Below are positions 17,885-26,423 of a stretch of 64,000 bases of DNA, one piece after another. Position 1 is the stretch's first letter, and every line of letters starts with the position of its first letter. The notes under the pieces were generated by a model. It had not been told where the DNA came from. It ran no database searches and saw only the letters and a program-made list of their open reading frames with translations. The stretch is taken from NCBI GenBank assembly GCA_006969905.1, contig CP030887.1, positions 1,054,001 to 1,118,000 on the forward strand, read 5' to 3'. Position numbers and translations under genes: made by a program. Origin of the DNA: Balneolaceae bacterium (lineage in GTDB: Bacteria; Bacteroidota; Rhodothermia; Balneolales; Balneolaceae).

Positions 17885-18760
17885 ATGATTAAAGAACTAC
17901 AGATAGTAGAAAAAAAATCAGCACAACGCAGGCCGGATTGGTTGCGAGTAAAACTTCCATCAGGAGAGAAGTTTAAAGAGGTTCTTGACACCATTAATGA
18001 TCACAAACTGAACACAGTATGTTCAGAAGCACGATGCCCTAATATGGGAGAATGCTGGGGGGCTGGTACTGCCACTTTTATGCTGTTGGGGGATGTGTGC
18101 ACCCGGTCATGTGCTTTTTGCGCTGTAAAAACCGGTCGTCCACCTGCTGAACTGGACTGGGATGAACCTGCAAGAGTTGCGGATGCTGCAAAAAAAATGA
18201 AGCTTAAACATGTAGTTCTTACATCCATCAACAGGGACGACAGGAAAGATGGCGGTGCCCCGATATTTGCTGCTACACATACCGCACTTCGGGAAGCTAT
18301 ACCGGGGGTAACTATTGAGTCTTTGATCCCGGATTTCAGAGGGGTTTGGGAAGCGCTGCAAATTGTTATTGATACCCCACCGGATGTATTGAGCCATAAC
18401 CTGGAAACTGTACCAAGAAAGTATAAGCGGGTACGCCCTCAGGCCCGGTATGATCGTTCTTTAGAATTGCTGTTAAGGGTTAAGAATGAAGGTATCCGGT
18501 CTAAAACAGGTATCATGGTTGGATTGGGTGAAACCCGCGAAGAAGTTATTGAGCTCATGCAGGATTGTGCGGAACATAAAGTGGATGTGCTTACTATTGG
18601 CCAATACATGCAACCAACTAAAATGCACCATCCGGTAATGGATTGGGTACATCCCGATCAATTTGCAGAATACAAAGAAATAGGCGAGCATTTAGGGATT
18701 GGTCATGTTGAAAGCGGTCCCCTTGTTCGATCGTCATACCACGCAGAAAGACACGTTTAG
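17885..18760 (+). CDS. lipA: Lipoyl synthase (radical SAM)
   Basis: Inserts two sulfur atoms into protein-bound octanoyl groups. 291 residues. Auxiliary-cluster cysteines in CSEARCPNMGEC (C-x4-C-x5-C) and the radical SAM triad CTRSCAFC (C-x3-C-x2-C) are intact, as is the C-terminal RSSYHAE segment that supplies the Ser ligand of the auxiliary cluster. The start at 17885 gives a normal length. Lies about 50 nt after lipB; an A-type Fe-S carrier gene lies 2.5 kb downstream on the same strand. Confidence 0.97.
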   Translation: MIKELQIVEKKSAQRRPDWLRVKLPSGEKFKEVLDTINDHKLNTVCSEARCPNMGECWGAGTATFMLLGDVCTRSCAFCAVKTGRPPAELDWDEPARVADAAKKMKLKHVVLTSINRDDRKDGGAPIFAATHTALREAIPGVTIESLIPDFRGVWEALQIVIDTPPDVLSHNLETVPRKYKRVRPQARYDRSLELLLRVKNEGIRSKTGIMVGLGETREEVIELMQDCAEHKVDVLTIGQYMQPTKMHHPVMDWVHPDQFAEYKEIGEHLGIGHVESGPLVRSSYHAERHV

Positions 18761-18808
18761 TTTTTTTCTTACACTTCAGATTGTATTTTGAAGCAAAATT
18801 AAAGATAC

Positions 18809-19516
18809 ATGCTGGCAACACTTACGGTTTTAGCAATAAGCTACATCTTAGGTTCTATACCGTCCGCCATTTGGATTGGTAAGATCACCAAAGGTATAGA
18901 TATTCGACATCACGGCAGTGGAAACATGGGTACTACAAATACCTTTCGAGTTTTAGGCTGGCCGGCTGGAACCACTGTGTTTGCACTGGATTTTCTGAAA
19001 GGATTTGTAGCCTCGGCTTTTGTGAGTATGTATGCCTGGCAATTGTTTGATGGGCCATTAGCACCACCAAACTGGGATGTAGATGCTTTTTTAAAAATAT
19101 CATGCGGAGTGGTAGCAGTTATTGGACACATGTTTCCTTTGTTCGCCAAATTTAAAGGGGGAAAAGGTGCAGCTACTGCCTGTGGGATGCTTTTTGGCAT
19201 CGAGCCCATTTCCATAGGAATTTCAACTGCGGTATTTGTGCTTACCATTTTATTAACCCGCTACGTTTCTCTTGCATCTATTTTAGGCTCTTTCCTTTAC
19301 CCGATTAATTTATTGGTTATGCGCCTTGCATTCGGAATGGAAAAGGCTGTGGATTGGAGCATGATTATTTTCGGGACATTGATAGCTACAGGAATTATTT
19401 ACAAGCACAAATCAAATATTAAAAGATTACTATCAGGTACCGAAAGCAAAGTTGGGTCTTCTAAGCAAAAAGAGGCGGTTGAACCGGAACCACAGCTTGA
19501 AAAGGTTGAAACATGA
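18809..19516 (+). CDS. plsY: Glycerol-3-phosphate acyltransferase PlsY
   Basis: Integral membrane enzyme that acylates glycerol-3-phosphate from acyl-phosphate, starting phospholipid synthesis. 235 residues, with about five membrane segments. The three PlsY motifs are visible: GSIPSAIWIGK with the following HHGSGNMGTTNTFRVLG, then GHMFPLFAKFKGGKGAATACG, and a later conserved membrane segment. A charged tail of about 30 residues at the C-terminus (rich in Lys and Glu) is longer than in many PlsY proteins. The stop overlaps the gpsA start by 4 nt (ATGA), coupling substrate supply to use. Confidence 0.96.
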   Translation: MLATLTVLAISYILGSIPSAIWIGKITKGIDIRHHGSGNMGTTNTFRVLGWPAGTTVFALDFLKGFVASAFVSMYAWQLFDGPLAPPNWDVDAFLKISCGVVAVIGHMFPLFAKFKGGKGAATACGMLFGIEPISIGISTAVFVLTILLTRYVSLASILGSFLYPINLLVMRLAFGMEKAVDWSMIIFGTLIATGIIYKHKSNIKRLLSGTESKVGSSKQKEAVEPEPQLEKVET

Positions 19517-20523
19517 GAAATGTAACCATAGTAGGTGCCGGAAGTTTTGGCACAGCACTAGCTACAGTACTGGATACAGCAGGAAATAACGTTCAAATCT
19601 GGGCGAGGGAAAAGGAGGTTGTGGATGGGATTAACGAGAACCATAAAAATCCATCTTACTTATCTCATATAGACCTTCCTGATACCATTAAAGCCTATCA
19701 TGATTTGGAGCACTGCCTGAGAGACCAGGATATGGTTGTTTTTGCGACACCGTCTCACACGCTAAGGGAAATGGCAGCCAAAATTAAACCCTGTTTAGAT
19801 GGCCATGAAATCCTGGTAACGGTTTCCAAGGGTATTGAGAATGACACTTTCAAAACCATGTCGCAGATTTTGATGGAGGTGATGGAAGGTGTTACTTATG
19901 AAGATAATATCGGGGTTCTTTATGGGCCCAGCCATGCCGAAGAAGTAAGTATGTTAAAACCTACCACCGTGGTTGCGGCAGCCTATTCAACCCGTACAGC
20001 AAGGCTGATTCAGGAAGCTTTTCTAACCCCGATGTTTCGTGTTTATATTAATAATGATGTGATTGGTGTAGAGATTGGTGGATCGGTTAAAAACATTATG
20101 GCCATTGCAGCAGGTATTATTGATGGCGCAGAGTTGGGCGATAATGCCAAAGCAGCATTAATTACCCGTGGACTTCATGAGATGAAACGCATGGGTGTGA
20201 TAATGGGAGCCCATACGGATACTTTTTCAGGCCTGACTGGTATGGGCGATTTAATTGTTACCTGCACCTCTGAGCACAGCCGGAACCGATATGTTGGCAA
20301 CCAGATTGGATTGGGAAAAAAGCTGGATGATATTATCAAGAGCATGAATATGGTAGCAGAGGGTATTAAGACAACCAAGTCGGTTCACGATTGGGCAATG
20401 AAAAACCATATTGATATGCCGATCACATCGGCAGTATATAAAGTTTTATTTGAATCAGTAGACCCTAAAGACGCATTGAATGCGTTAATGACTCGTGATC
20501 CCAAAGACGAAATTCTAATTTAA
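19513..20523 (+). CDS. gpsA: Glycerol-3-phosphate dehydrogenase [NAD(P)+]
   Basis: Makes sn-glycerol-3-phosphate from dihydroxyacetone phosphate. 336 residues. N-terminal dinucleotide-binding VGAGSFGTALATVL; VTVSKGIEN; LYGPSHAEE; catalytic Lys in GGSVKNIMAIAAGIIDG; and the C-terminal FSGLTGMGDLIVTC. Overlaps plsY by four bases, so the pair forms a translationally coupled phospholipid-precursor unit. Confidence 0.97.
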   Translation: MRNVTIVGAGSFGTALATVLDTAGNNVQIWAREKEVVDGINENHKNPSYLSHIDLPDTIKAYHDLEHCLRDQDMVVFATPSHTLREMAAKIKPCLDGHEILVTVSKGIENDTFKTMSQILMEVMEGVTYEDNIGVLYGPSHAEEVSMLKPTTVVAAAYSTRTARLIQEAFLTPMFRVYINNDVIGVEIGGSVKNIMAIAAGIIDGAELGDNAKAALITRGLHEMKRMGVIMGAHTDTFSGLTGMGDLIVTCTSEHSRNRYVGNQIGLGKKLDDIIKSMNMVAEGIKTTKSVHDWAMKNHIDMPITSAVYKVLFESVDPKDALNALMTRDPKDEILI

Positions 20524-20562
20524 GGCAAAAACAGACGGCCTGAGTCAGAATCTTTCCATCAC

Positions 20563-21261
20563 ATGAAAAAGGAAACCGACTTTTATTTGCAGTATACCGG
20601 CGATGTGGAAATATCGTCCATGACCAAGACAGATCTCAAAAACCTGATTGCTACAGGAGAGAGTTCATTTCTGGAATTTAAGCACAAGGTAGCTTCCCCA
20701 GAAAAAATTGCTAAAGAAATGAGTGCCTTTGCAAACACTAAAGGTGGTAAAATTCTGATTGGGGTCAGCGACAACGGCGATATGATTGGTACTGAAAGTT
20801 TTTATGAGGAAGAGTTTTGGTTGAGGATGGCCGCCTCAGAGGTTTGTGTTCCACCCATTCCCATTACTATTGAACTGCTACATGTAGGTGAACGCGATGT
20901 AATGATTGTAGAAATACCGGAAGCAGAAAAAAAGCCAGTTTATGTAAAGGGTGACAAAAGGCGAACCGCTTATTTACGCCAGAAAGATGAAAGTGTGGTA
21001 GCATCCGACGAAATGGTAGAGATAATGAAAAACGGAAGTTCGGATTCCGGGGTTACCTTCGAATATGGGGAAAGAGAGCAGCAGCTCTTCCGGTTTCTAA
21101 ACGAATATGGTGACATAACCATTGATCGCTTTTCAATATTAATAAATGTTACCACCTATAGGGCGGGGAAAATTTTAGTTAATCTTGTAAGTGCTGGTGT
21201 GTTGGAGCTGTTTGATAAGGATGGAATTACTCACTACACATTTTCCCAAAAAAGTTCGTAA
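20563..21261 (+). CDS. AlbA_2 (Schlafen-like) putative DNA-binding protein
   Basis: 232 residues. Residues ~25-150 show the AlbA_2 (PF04326-type) pattern: GESSFLEFKHKV, SAFANTKGGKILIGVSDNG, and a basic VYVKGDKRRTAYLRQ strand. The C-terminal ~70 residues resemble a winged helix (ITIDRFSILINVTTYRAGKILVNLVSAGVLELF). Such proteins are often regulators or nucleic-acid-binding factors; no specific role is known. It lies 40 nt after gpsA on the same strand. The ATG at 20563 or the one at residue 20 could be the start; the first 19 residues are not conserved. Confidence 0.75.
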   Translation: MKKETDFYLQYTGDVEISSMTKTDLKNLIATGESSFLEFKHKVASPEKIAKEMSAFANTKGGKILIGVSDNGDMIGTESFYEEEFWLRMAASEVCVPPIPITIELLHVGERDVMIVEIPEAEKKPVYVKGDKRRTAYLRQKDESVVASDEMVEIMKNGSSDSGVTFEYGEREQQLFRFLNEYGDITIDRFSILINVTTYRAGKILVNLVSAGVLELFDKDGITHYTFSQKSS

Positions 21262-21266
21262 TTTTG
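21259..21266 (+). promoter_or_regulatory. Possible Bacteroidota-type -7 element upstream of the iscA-like gene
   Basis: TAATTTTG matches the Bacteroidota -7 pattern TAnnTTTG and lies about 30 nt upstream of the ATG at 21297, overlapping the stop of the AlbA_2 gene. No convincing -33 TTG-type element is seen at the right distance, so this is a weak call. Confidence 0.3.
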
Positions 21267-21296
21267 ATCCGTTCTAAATAAGAAGGCCTTTTACTT

Positions 21297-21719
21297 ATGC
21301 AAGACGATAATTTAGATGATATCATTGCCTCGCTAATTGATGTAGAGGAAGAAAGCACTCCCAAAATGGAAGAGGAGCGGGTTCTGACCGGAGATCCTGT
21401 TATCCTTACAGAGAGAGCAGCGCGCCAGGTTAAAAAAATTAAAAAGGCAGAAAACCTTGATCCTAACCTATTTCTAAGAGTAGCGGTTGATGGTGGTGGT
21501 TGCTCGGGCTTAAGCTATAAATTAGGCCTGGACTACCGGACCAATGAAGATACTACCTTTGAAAGCCATGGTGTTGAAATAATTGTAGCTGAAAAGCACC
21601 TGATGTATTTGGAAGGCATGGAAGTTGATTATCCCGATGGCCTGGATGCAAGGGGCTTTACCTTTGAGAATCCCAATGCTGCTGAAAATTGCGGTTGTGG
21701 TACTAGTTTTTCTATTTGA
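21297..21719 (+). CDS. A-type iron-sulfur carrier (IscA/ErpA family)
   Basis: 140 residues. The HesB/IscA fold occupies the C-terminal ~110 residues, with the three cluster-binding cysteines in GGGCSG (Cys69) and NCGCG (Cys132 and Cys134). The N-terminal ~30 residues are acidic and unrelated to the domain, an extension not seen in E. coli ErpA or IscA. It would deliver Fe-S clusters to client apoproteins; LipA, encoded 2.5 kb upstream on the same strand, is a plausible client but this is inference. Confidence 0.9.
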   Translation: MQDDNLDDIIASLIDVEEESTPKMEEERVLTGDPVILTERAARQVKKIKKAENLDPNLFLRVAVDGGGCSGLSYKLGLDYRTNEDTTFESHGVEIIVAEKHLMYLEGMEVDYPDGLDARGFTFENPNAAENCGCGTSFSI

Positions 21720-21723
21720 TGTA

Positions 21724-21772
21724 GTCATGCTGAACCTGTCTCCAGACAGGCAGGCTTGATTCAGCACCTGTG
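21724..21772. repeat. GTCAT-type palindromic repeat, variant
   Basis: Begins GTCATGCTGAACC and ends GATTCAGCACCTG, enclosing a perfect inner hairpin CCTGTC / GACAGG. It is a longer-armed variant of the same family, placed between the convergent iscA-like gene and NDH-2. Confidence 0.65.
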
Positions 21773-21863
21773 ATATATATTCTATTACTCACTAGTTTCA
21801 GGCTTTGAATCAAGTTTATCTAAAGAAATGCGTGTATAAAGTGACAGTTCCAAAAAGAGAAGT

Positions 21864-23114
21864 TTAATTTTCTGAGCTTTTTTTGGTTATCAAACGCACC
21901 CCTCTTTTAAAAGTGATATAGTGCCATATCCATTCAGCAAAAACACGAAACCGGTTGCGGAACCCGATCAAAAAGAAAATGTGTATCAATCCCCACATAA
22001 GCCAGGCAATAAAACCACTGAGTTTAAATCCCCGGATATCGGCGATAGCTTTCGCACGGCCAATGGTAGCCATGGTTCCTTTGTCTACATAATGGAAAGC
22101 TTCTCTGTTTGTCCCTTTAGCCTCTCCTTTAATAAGCTTTCCTACAAATTTTCCCTGCTGTAGCGCAACCGGGGCTATTCCGGGAAGAGGCTTGCCTTTG
22201 CTGTCTTCGAAATAAGCGGCATCACCAATAACAAAAATATTCGGGTTTTTTGATACAGATAAGTCCCGGGAAACTTTTACTCGGCCCATCCGGTCAAGAG
22301 GCTCTTCGATGGTTGATAGTATAGGTGAGGCAGAAATACCTGCTGCCCAGATTACATTGGGTGTTTCAATGAACCGGTCCTTAAGCTGAACACCTGTTTC
22401 TTTGATACCAGTAACAGCAGTATTAAGAAGTACCTCAACGCCCATTTTGTTTAAATCCTGAAAAGCACTTTCAGACAATGACGCCGGAAACCCATTTAAA
22501 ATACCATCGGCAGCTTCTATCAAATAGATCTTTGTGTTCTCTTTATTAAGATTGCGGAAGTCACGCATCATGTTCCGCTTTGCAATTTCAGCAATCGACC
22601 CTGCCATTTCTACTCCGGTTGGCCCGCCTCCAATAACCACATAAGTTAAATAGGGTTTTTGGGCTTCAGGGCTTGGAAGTTGTTCAGCCTTTTCCAGTGA
22701 AAGAAGTACCTGTTCGCGGATCTCAAGGGCATCAGAAAGGGATTTTAAACCGGGGGCATGCTTTTTCCAGGCTTCATTTCCGAAATAGTTGTATTGAGCT
22801 CCCGGTGCAAGAACCAGGTAATCAAAGTGAATTTGAGTACCGTCTTTCAGAGTAAGGAAGTTATGTTCGCTTTCTATACTTGTAACCTCTCCTAAAACCA
22901 CCCGGAGATTTTTTTGTTTAGAAAAAACTGCACGTATAGGGATAGCTATGTCACCGGGGGACAATGCTGCGGTAGCTACCTGGTACAGTAAAGGTTGAAA
23001 AAGGTGGTGGTTTGTTTGGTCAACAATAGTGGCATCAAAAATGGAACTTTTTAATTGCTTAGCAACAGAGATGCCCCCAAATCCACCGCCAACAATTACC
23101 ACCTTAATGGTCAT
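21864..23114 (-). CDS. Type II NADH dehydrogenase-like FAD oxidoreductase
   Basis: 416 residues from the ATG at 23114 (the frame runs 28 codons further upstream into the preceding gene, but the Rossmann motif VVIVGGGFGGISVAK should be N-terminal). Other features: HHLFQPLLYQVATAAL, typical of NDH-2; LAPGAQYNYFG; the second nucleotide-binding site VVIGGGPTGVEMAGS; VIWAAGISASPI; and FVIGDAAY. The C-terminus has an amphipathic or hydrophobic segment (LSGFIAWLMWGLIHIFFLIGF) for membrane attachment. It would pass electrons from NADH to quinone without pumping protons. Last gene of the hslO cluster, 4 nt after the stop of the gene before it. Confidence 0.88.
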   Translation of the reverse strand: MTIKVVIVGGGFGGISVAKQLKSSIFDATIVDQTNHHLFQPLLYQVATAALSPGDIAIPIRAVFSKQKNLRVVLGEVTSIESEHNFLTLKDGTQIHFDYLVLAPGAQYNYFGNEAWKKHAPGLKSLSDALEIREQVLLSLEKAEQLPSPEAQKPYLTYVVIGGGPTGVEMAGSIAEIAKRNMMRDFRNLNKENTKIYLIEAADGILNGFPASLSESAFQDLNKMGVEVLLNTAVTGIKETGVQLKDRFIETPNVIWAAGISASPILSTIEEPLDRMGRVKVSRDLSVSKNPNIFVIGDAAYFEDSKGKPLPGIAPVALQQGKFVGKLIKGEAKGTNREAFHYVDKGTMATIGRAKAIADIRGFKLSGFIAWLMWGLIHIFFLIGFRNRFRVFAEWIWHYITFKRGVRLITKKSSEN

Positions 23115-23118
23115 AGTT

Positions 23119-23943
23119 TTATGAACTAAGTTTTTCTTTTGAAGAGGAAATTTCAATTTCTTCTGTGCTATCCTGATCCGGGATTTGAATCCTGTCACTG
23201 ATTTTTTCTCCCGAGACAGAAATTTTATAACGCCGCTCTATGGTTTGTTGCAGAATTTCTGCTAACTCTGCCAGGGCATTCTTTTTTTTCTTTTTTCTTC
23301 TTTGTATAAAGCGTGAAAAGAAATAACTACCTATTAATATAAAACCCGCAACAAACAAAGAAGGAGCAATTCCATCTTGTCCAATTTGTTGAAAAATATT
23401 AGCCGAAATAAGCATGAAAGCCCCGAATATGGTAAAGCCTATGGGTACAAACCATTTGTTAATGGTTTTGAGGCTTTGCTTTGCACGAATCCGGATATTC
23501 CCCTGAGCATTTTCAAAATGTACTTCAGGAGAGCTTGAGGAAGCAATTAGCCTGGATAGCCCGGTAGGAGTTGCTTTCCATGAGGTTTTATTTTTCCGGT
23601 GAGAGATTTTGCCAACAGTATTAAAATGATATTCGATTTGTGCACGCAGTTCATTAAGCAAATCGGGAGAAAGTTCTCCCTTACAGTATCCGAGCACTTC
23701 CGCATTGCTAAAACCCGCGTCCAAATGAATGGCCTCATCAACAGGGATACCGCTATATTCTAAAAGAGCCTCGCAGACAAAAGAACGTTCGATGTTAAGA
23801 GAGTCTGTGATATTGAAAAGTTCCGGGTAATCACTTTCAAGCTCCTGGTTAGAGATATTGGCAGAAGTAGTTCCATAAAACTTTTGAAACATGGTTGCCC
23901 GGTTCACTATTCTCCGTATTTCTGCATCTTTGAGCTTGCCCAT
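23119..23943 (-). CDS. Hypothetical membrane protein between hslO and NDH-2
   Basis: 274 residues that I do not recognise. The N-terminal ~110 residues are soluble and helix-rich; two hydrophobic segments near residues 166-206 (WFVPIGFTIFGAFMLISANIF and PSLFVAGFILIGSYFF) form a hairpin, followed by a very basic patch RRKKKKK and a ~50-residue tail. Part of the N-terminus (a short DEAIHLDAGFSN motif and a helix-turn-helix-like start) could bind a ligand or another protein. Starts one base after the hslO stop and ends 4 nt before the NDH-2 start, so it is firmly part of a three-gene unit. Confidence 0.7.
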   Translation of the reverse strand: MGKLKDAEIRRIVNRATMFQKFYGTTSANISNQELESDYPELFNITDSLNIERSFVCEALLEYSGIPVDEAIHLDAGFSNAEVLGYCKGELSPDLLNELRAQIEYHFNTVGKISHRKNKTSWKATPTGLSRLIASSSSPEVHFENAQGNIRIRAKQSLKTINKWFVPIGFTIFGAFMLISANIFQQIGQDGIAPSLFVAGFILIGSYFFSRFIQRRKKKKKNALAELAEILQQTIERRYKISVSGEKISDRIQIPDQDSTEEIEISSSKEKLSS

Positions 23944-23944
23944 A

Positions 23945-24847
23945 TTAATTCAGCTTTGCCTGCGCATTAGTAATTAACTTTTCGATTTCCTCTTTCGAGA
24001 TTTCTTCTTTCTTGTTACAGTATTGGCATACAACCTCTTGCGTTTCTCCTTCCAGTTCTTTCAGGTCATCGAAACTCAGCATGGCCATGGCATCTAAAAA
24101 GCGCTCACGGGTACACCGACAAAAGAAATCGACCAATTGCCGGGAAAGCTCTTTAGCTTTGATGGGTGAAATAGCTTTGTGCATAATATCATCAATGTAC
24201 TGGCCATCCTCAAAAAGTGTATAAAGCGGGGGGAATGATGTGAGGCGCTCTTGCAGCATATCTATCTGCCCTTCAGCGGCCCCGGGTAATCGTTGTATCA
24301 GCAAGCCACCTGCTTCTGTTACATCCCCGTTTTCATCTATTCCCACATCCAGTAAAAGAGCAGAGGGTATCTGCTCTGATTGTGCCAGGTAATGAGCTAC
24401 ATCTGTGGTCACATCTCCCTTTACCAGTTGAATGGTGCTGGTTCTGGGTTCTGCTTCGTTGTAAAGTACTTTTGAAAAAGTGAGAAGCCCAAGCCCTATT
24501 CCATCTCCAAGTTCAGCCTTGCTGTTTGAATAGTCAAGCTCTGCGGAAGGGTTTTGTACATACCCGCGAATTTCACCAAGGCTATTCGCCTCCGCAATCA
24601 GCATTTTAATAGGCCCACTTCCATCCATTCGCAGTTGGATGCGCTCTTCCTTTTTCAGTTCAGAAGCTAACAGCATAGTAGCGGTTAAAGCTCGCCCGAG
24701 AATTACGGTACTAAGCAAAGAAAGCTCATGCTTTTCTTTTGCGTCTTTTACCACATCGGTGGTTTTTACTACTGCGATTTTAAAATGTCCGTCTTCAGTA
24801 ATGCCTTTAATTAGGCGGTCCTTAAGCTGAAATTCCTGCTTATCCAT
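23945..24847 (-). CDS. hslO: Hsp33 redox-regulated chaperone
   Basis: Chaperone that is activated when oxidants release zinc from its four cysteines. 300 residues; the C-terminal zinc switch is present as CRC (Cys243 and Cys245) and CQYC (Cys274 and Cys277), the standard CxC...CxxC layout. N-terminal domain motifs include RLPGAAEGQ and LLLDVG. First gene of a tight three-gene unit with a membrane protein and NDH-2, both relevant to redox state at the membrane. Confidence 0.95.
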   Translation of the reverse strand: MDKQEFQLKDRLIKGITEDGHFKIAVVKTTDVVKDAKEKHELSLLSTVILGRALTATMLLASELKKEERIQLRMDGSGPIKMLIAEANSLGEIRGYVQNPSAELDYSNSKAELGDGIGLGLLTFSKVLYNEAEPRTSTIQLVKGDVTTDVAHYLAQSEQIPSALLLDVGIDENGDVTEAGGLLIQRLPGAAEGQIDMLQERLTSFPPLYTLFEDGQYIDDIMHKAISPIKAKELSRQLVDFFCRCTRERFLDAMAMLSFDDLKELEGETQEVVCQYCNKKEEISKEEIEKLITNAQAKLN

Positions 24848-24870
24848 TATTGATTTTGATGGGGTTCAAA

Positions 24871-24898
24871 TAAAAAAGCCCACTCAATTGAGCGGGCT
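24871..24898 (-). terminator. Rho-independent terminator after leucine dehydrogenase
   Basis: On the minus strand, GCCCGCTCAATTGAGTGGGC is a nearly perfect palindrome (one G-T pair) followed by TTTTTTA. It sits between the leucine dehydrogenase stop at 24922 and the hslO start at 24847, separating the two units. Confidence 0.85.
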
Positions 24899-24921
24899 AA
24901 ATATAAGAAATTTGAGGTTTT

Positions 24922-26097
24922 TTATCCGCGGTCCCTCATATACATTTCCCCAAAGCGCCCGGTGAAGTGGCCTCTTGAAGAATAGATTTTATGGATCTTG
25001 CCTACTGATTTAATGCGCTCTTCCGCCAATATATTTGAAGCGCGGTAAGTAGGAATTTCATGCTCAGCTGCATAATCAAGAATACCAAGAATGGTGTCAT
25101 AGATTTGAGCGGCTTTTTCATGGCATCTTTTTTCATTATAGCCCTCCAGTTCACCCGCAACATTAATAAGGCCACCGGCATTAATCACATAATCGGGAGC
25201 GTAGATAATACCTTTATCAACCAGCATTTTACCGTGGCGGTCTTCAACATCAAGTATATTATTTGCCCCACCGGCTATGATGTCGCACTTAAACTCACCC
25301 ATCGTGTCATCATTGATGATGCCGCCCAGTGCACAGGGCGTAAAAATATCGACATCCAAACCATAGATTGCATCCGCAGAAACCACCTCTGCTCCTACTT
25401 CTTTAGCCAGTTTTATAGCCTTTTCTTCATAAATATCAGAAATGAAAAGTTTGGCCCCTTCTTTAGCTGCATGCTTGGCAAAATAAGAAGCCACGTGACC
25501 TGCACCCTGCAATGCAATGCGTTTACCCTCTAAAGAATCTGTTCCGTAAGCTTTTTTGGCGCAGGCCTTTACTCCCATATACACTCCGAAGGCGGTTACC
25601 GGAGAAGGGTCGCCGCTACCACCCAATGATTTCGGAATGCCGGTAACAAAGCGGGTTTCACTGTAAATCCACTCCATATTTTTTTCTTCCATCCCCACAT
25701 CTTCTGCAGTTATGTAGCGCCCTCCCAAGCCATCTACAAACCGGCCAAATGCCCGGAATAAAGCTTCCGATTTGTCCTTATGAGGATCACCAATTATGAC
25801 TGCTTTACCACCCCCTAAATTTAATCCTGATATAGCTGCTTTATAAGTCATTCCCCGTGATAAGCGAAGCACATCAATCAATGCTTCCTGCTCTGAATTA
25901 TAATTCCACATCCGGGTTCCTCCTAAAGCAGGGCCTAATGTAGTATCATGGATAGCAATAATGGCACGGAGTCCTGTTTCGGGATCTGAACAGATTACAA
26001 CTTGTTCGTGCTCCTTTGATTGCAATGCATTAAAAATTGGAAACTGAGTATCCGTATTTTGTTCTTTCAGGGATTCTAGGGTCGGTATCTCGTTCAT
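24922..26097 (-). CDS. Leucine dehydrogenase (Glu/Leu/Phe/Val dehydrogenase family)
   Basis: NAD-dependent oxidative deaminase of branched-chain amino acids. 391 residues. Substrate-binding segments GPALGGTRMW and SGLNLGGGKAVIIGDP with the catalytic Lys; YITAEDVGM; the Rossmann motif ALQGAGHVASYFAKHAA; and CALGGIINDDT. The C-terminal arrangement fits leucine/valine dehydrogenase rather than glutamate dehydrogenase (length shorter than 410). Monocistronic with its own terminator. Confidence 0.9.
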   Translation of the reverse strand: MNEIPTLESLKEQNTDTQFPIFNALQSKEHEQVVICSDPETGLRAIIAIHDTTLGPALGGTRMWNYNSEQEALIDVLRLSRGMTYKAAISGLNLGGGKAVIIGDPHKDKSEALFRAFGRFVDGLGGRYITAEDVGMEEKNMEWIYSETRFVTGIPKSLGGSGDPSPVTAFGVYMGVKACAKKAYGTDSLEGKRIALQGAGHVASYFAKHAAKEGAKLFISDIYEEKAIKLAKEVGAEVVSADAIYGLDVDIFTPCALGGIINDDTMGEFKCDIIAGGANNILDVEDRHGKMLVDKGIIYAPDYVINAGGLINVAGELEGYNEKRCHEKAAQIYDTILGILDYAAEHEIPTYRASNILAEERIKSVGKIHKIYSSRGHFTGRFGEMYMRDRG

Positions 26098-26423
26098 TAT
26101 TACGTTTTATTTTTCAGGATTTTATTTCATGGAACCGCTTCCATAAGCTCTCACTTTTTGATTTCATTCTCAAATCAAAACATCTATTTGCTAAAATCAT
26201 AAGGTGCTTTCAGGAATGATAAACGGAACAAAAAACAAATATAAGCACTATCCCAATTTGTTAGGTGTTTGTTCGTTCAAAAATAATTCTTGTAAATGAA
26301 AAGGCATATTCAGGATTTTAGGATGTAAATCGTATTTTAAGATAATTCACGTGTTTAGCACGTTGGCTTTTTAGCCTGGCCGCTACTCAGCCTTTATGTA
26401 TAAAAATAAAAAAACTGTTAACC
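26098..26423. other. Divergent intergenic region between leucine dehydrogenase and recJ
   Basis: 326 bp with no gene I can support. On the minus strand TATTTTTG (26278-26285) matches TAnnTTTG and could serve the dehydrogenase gene with a long leader of about 180 nt, but no -33 element is evident. No repeat of the GTCAT family is seen here. Confidence 0.3.
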
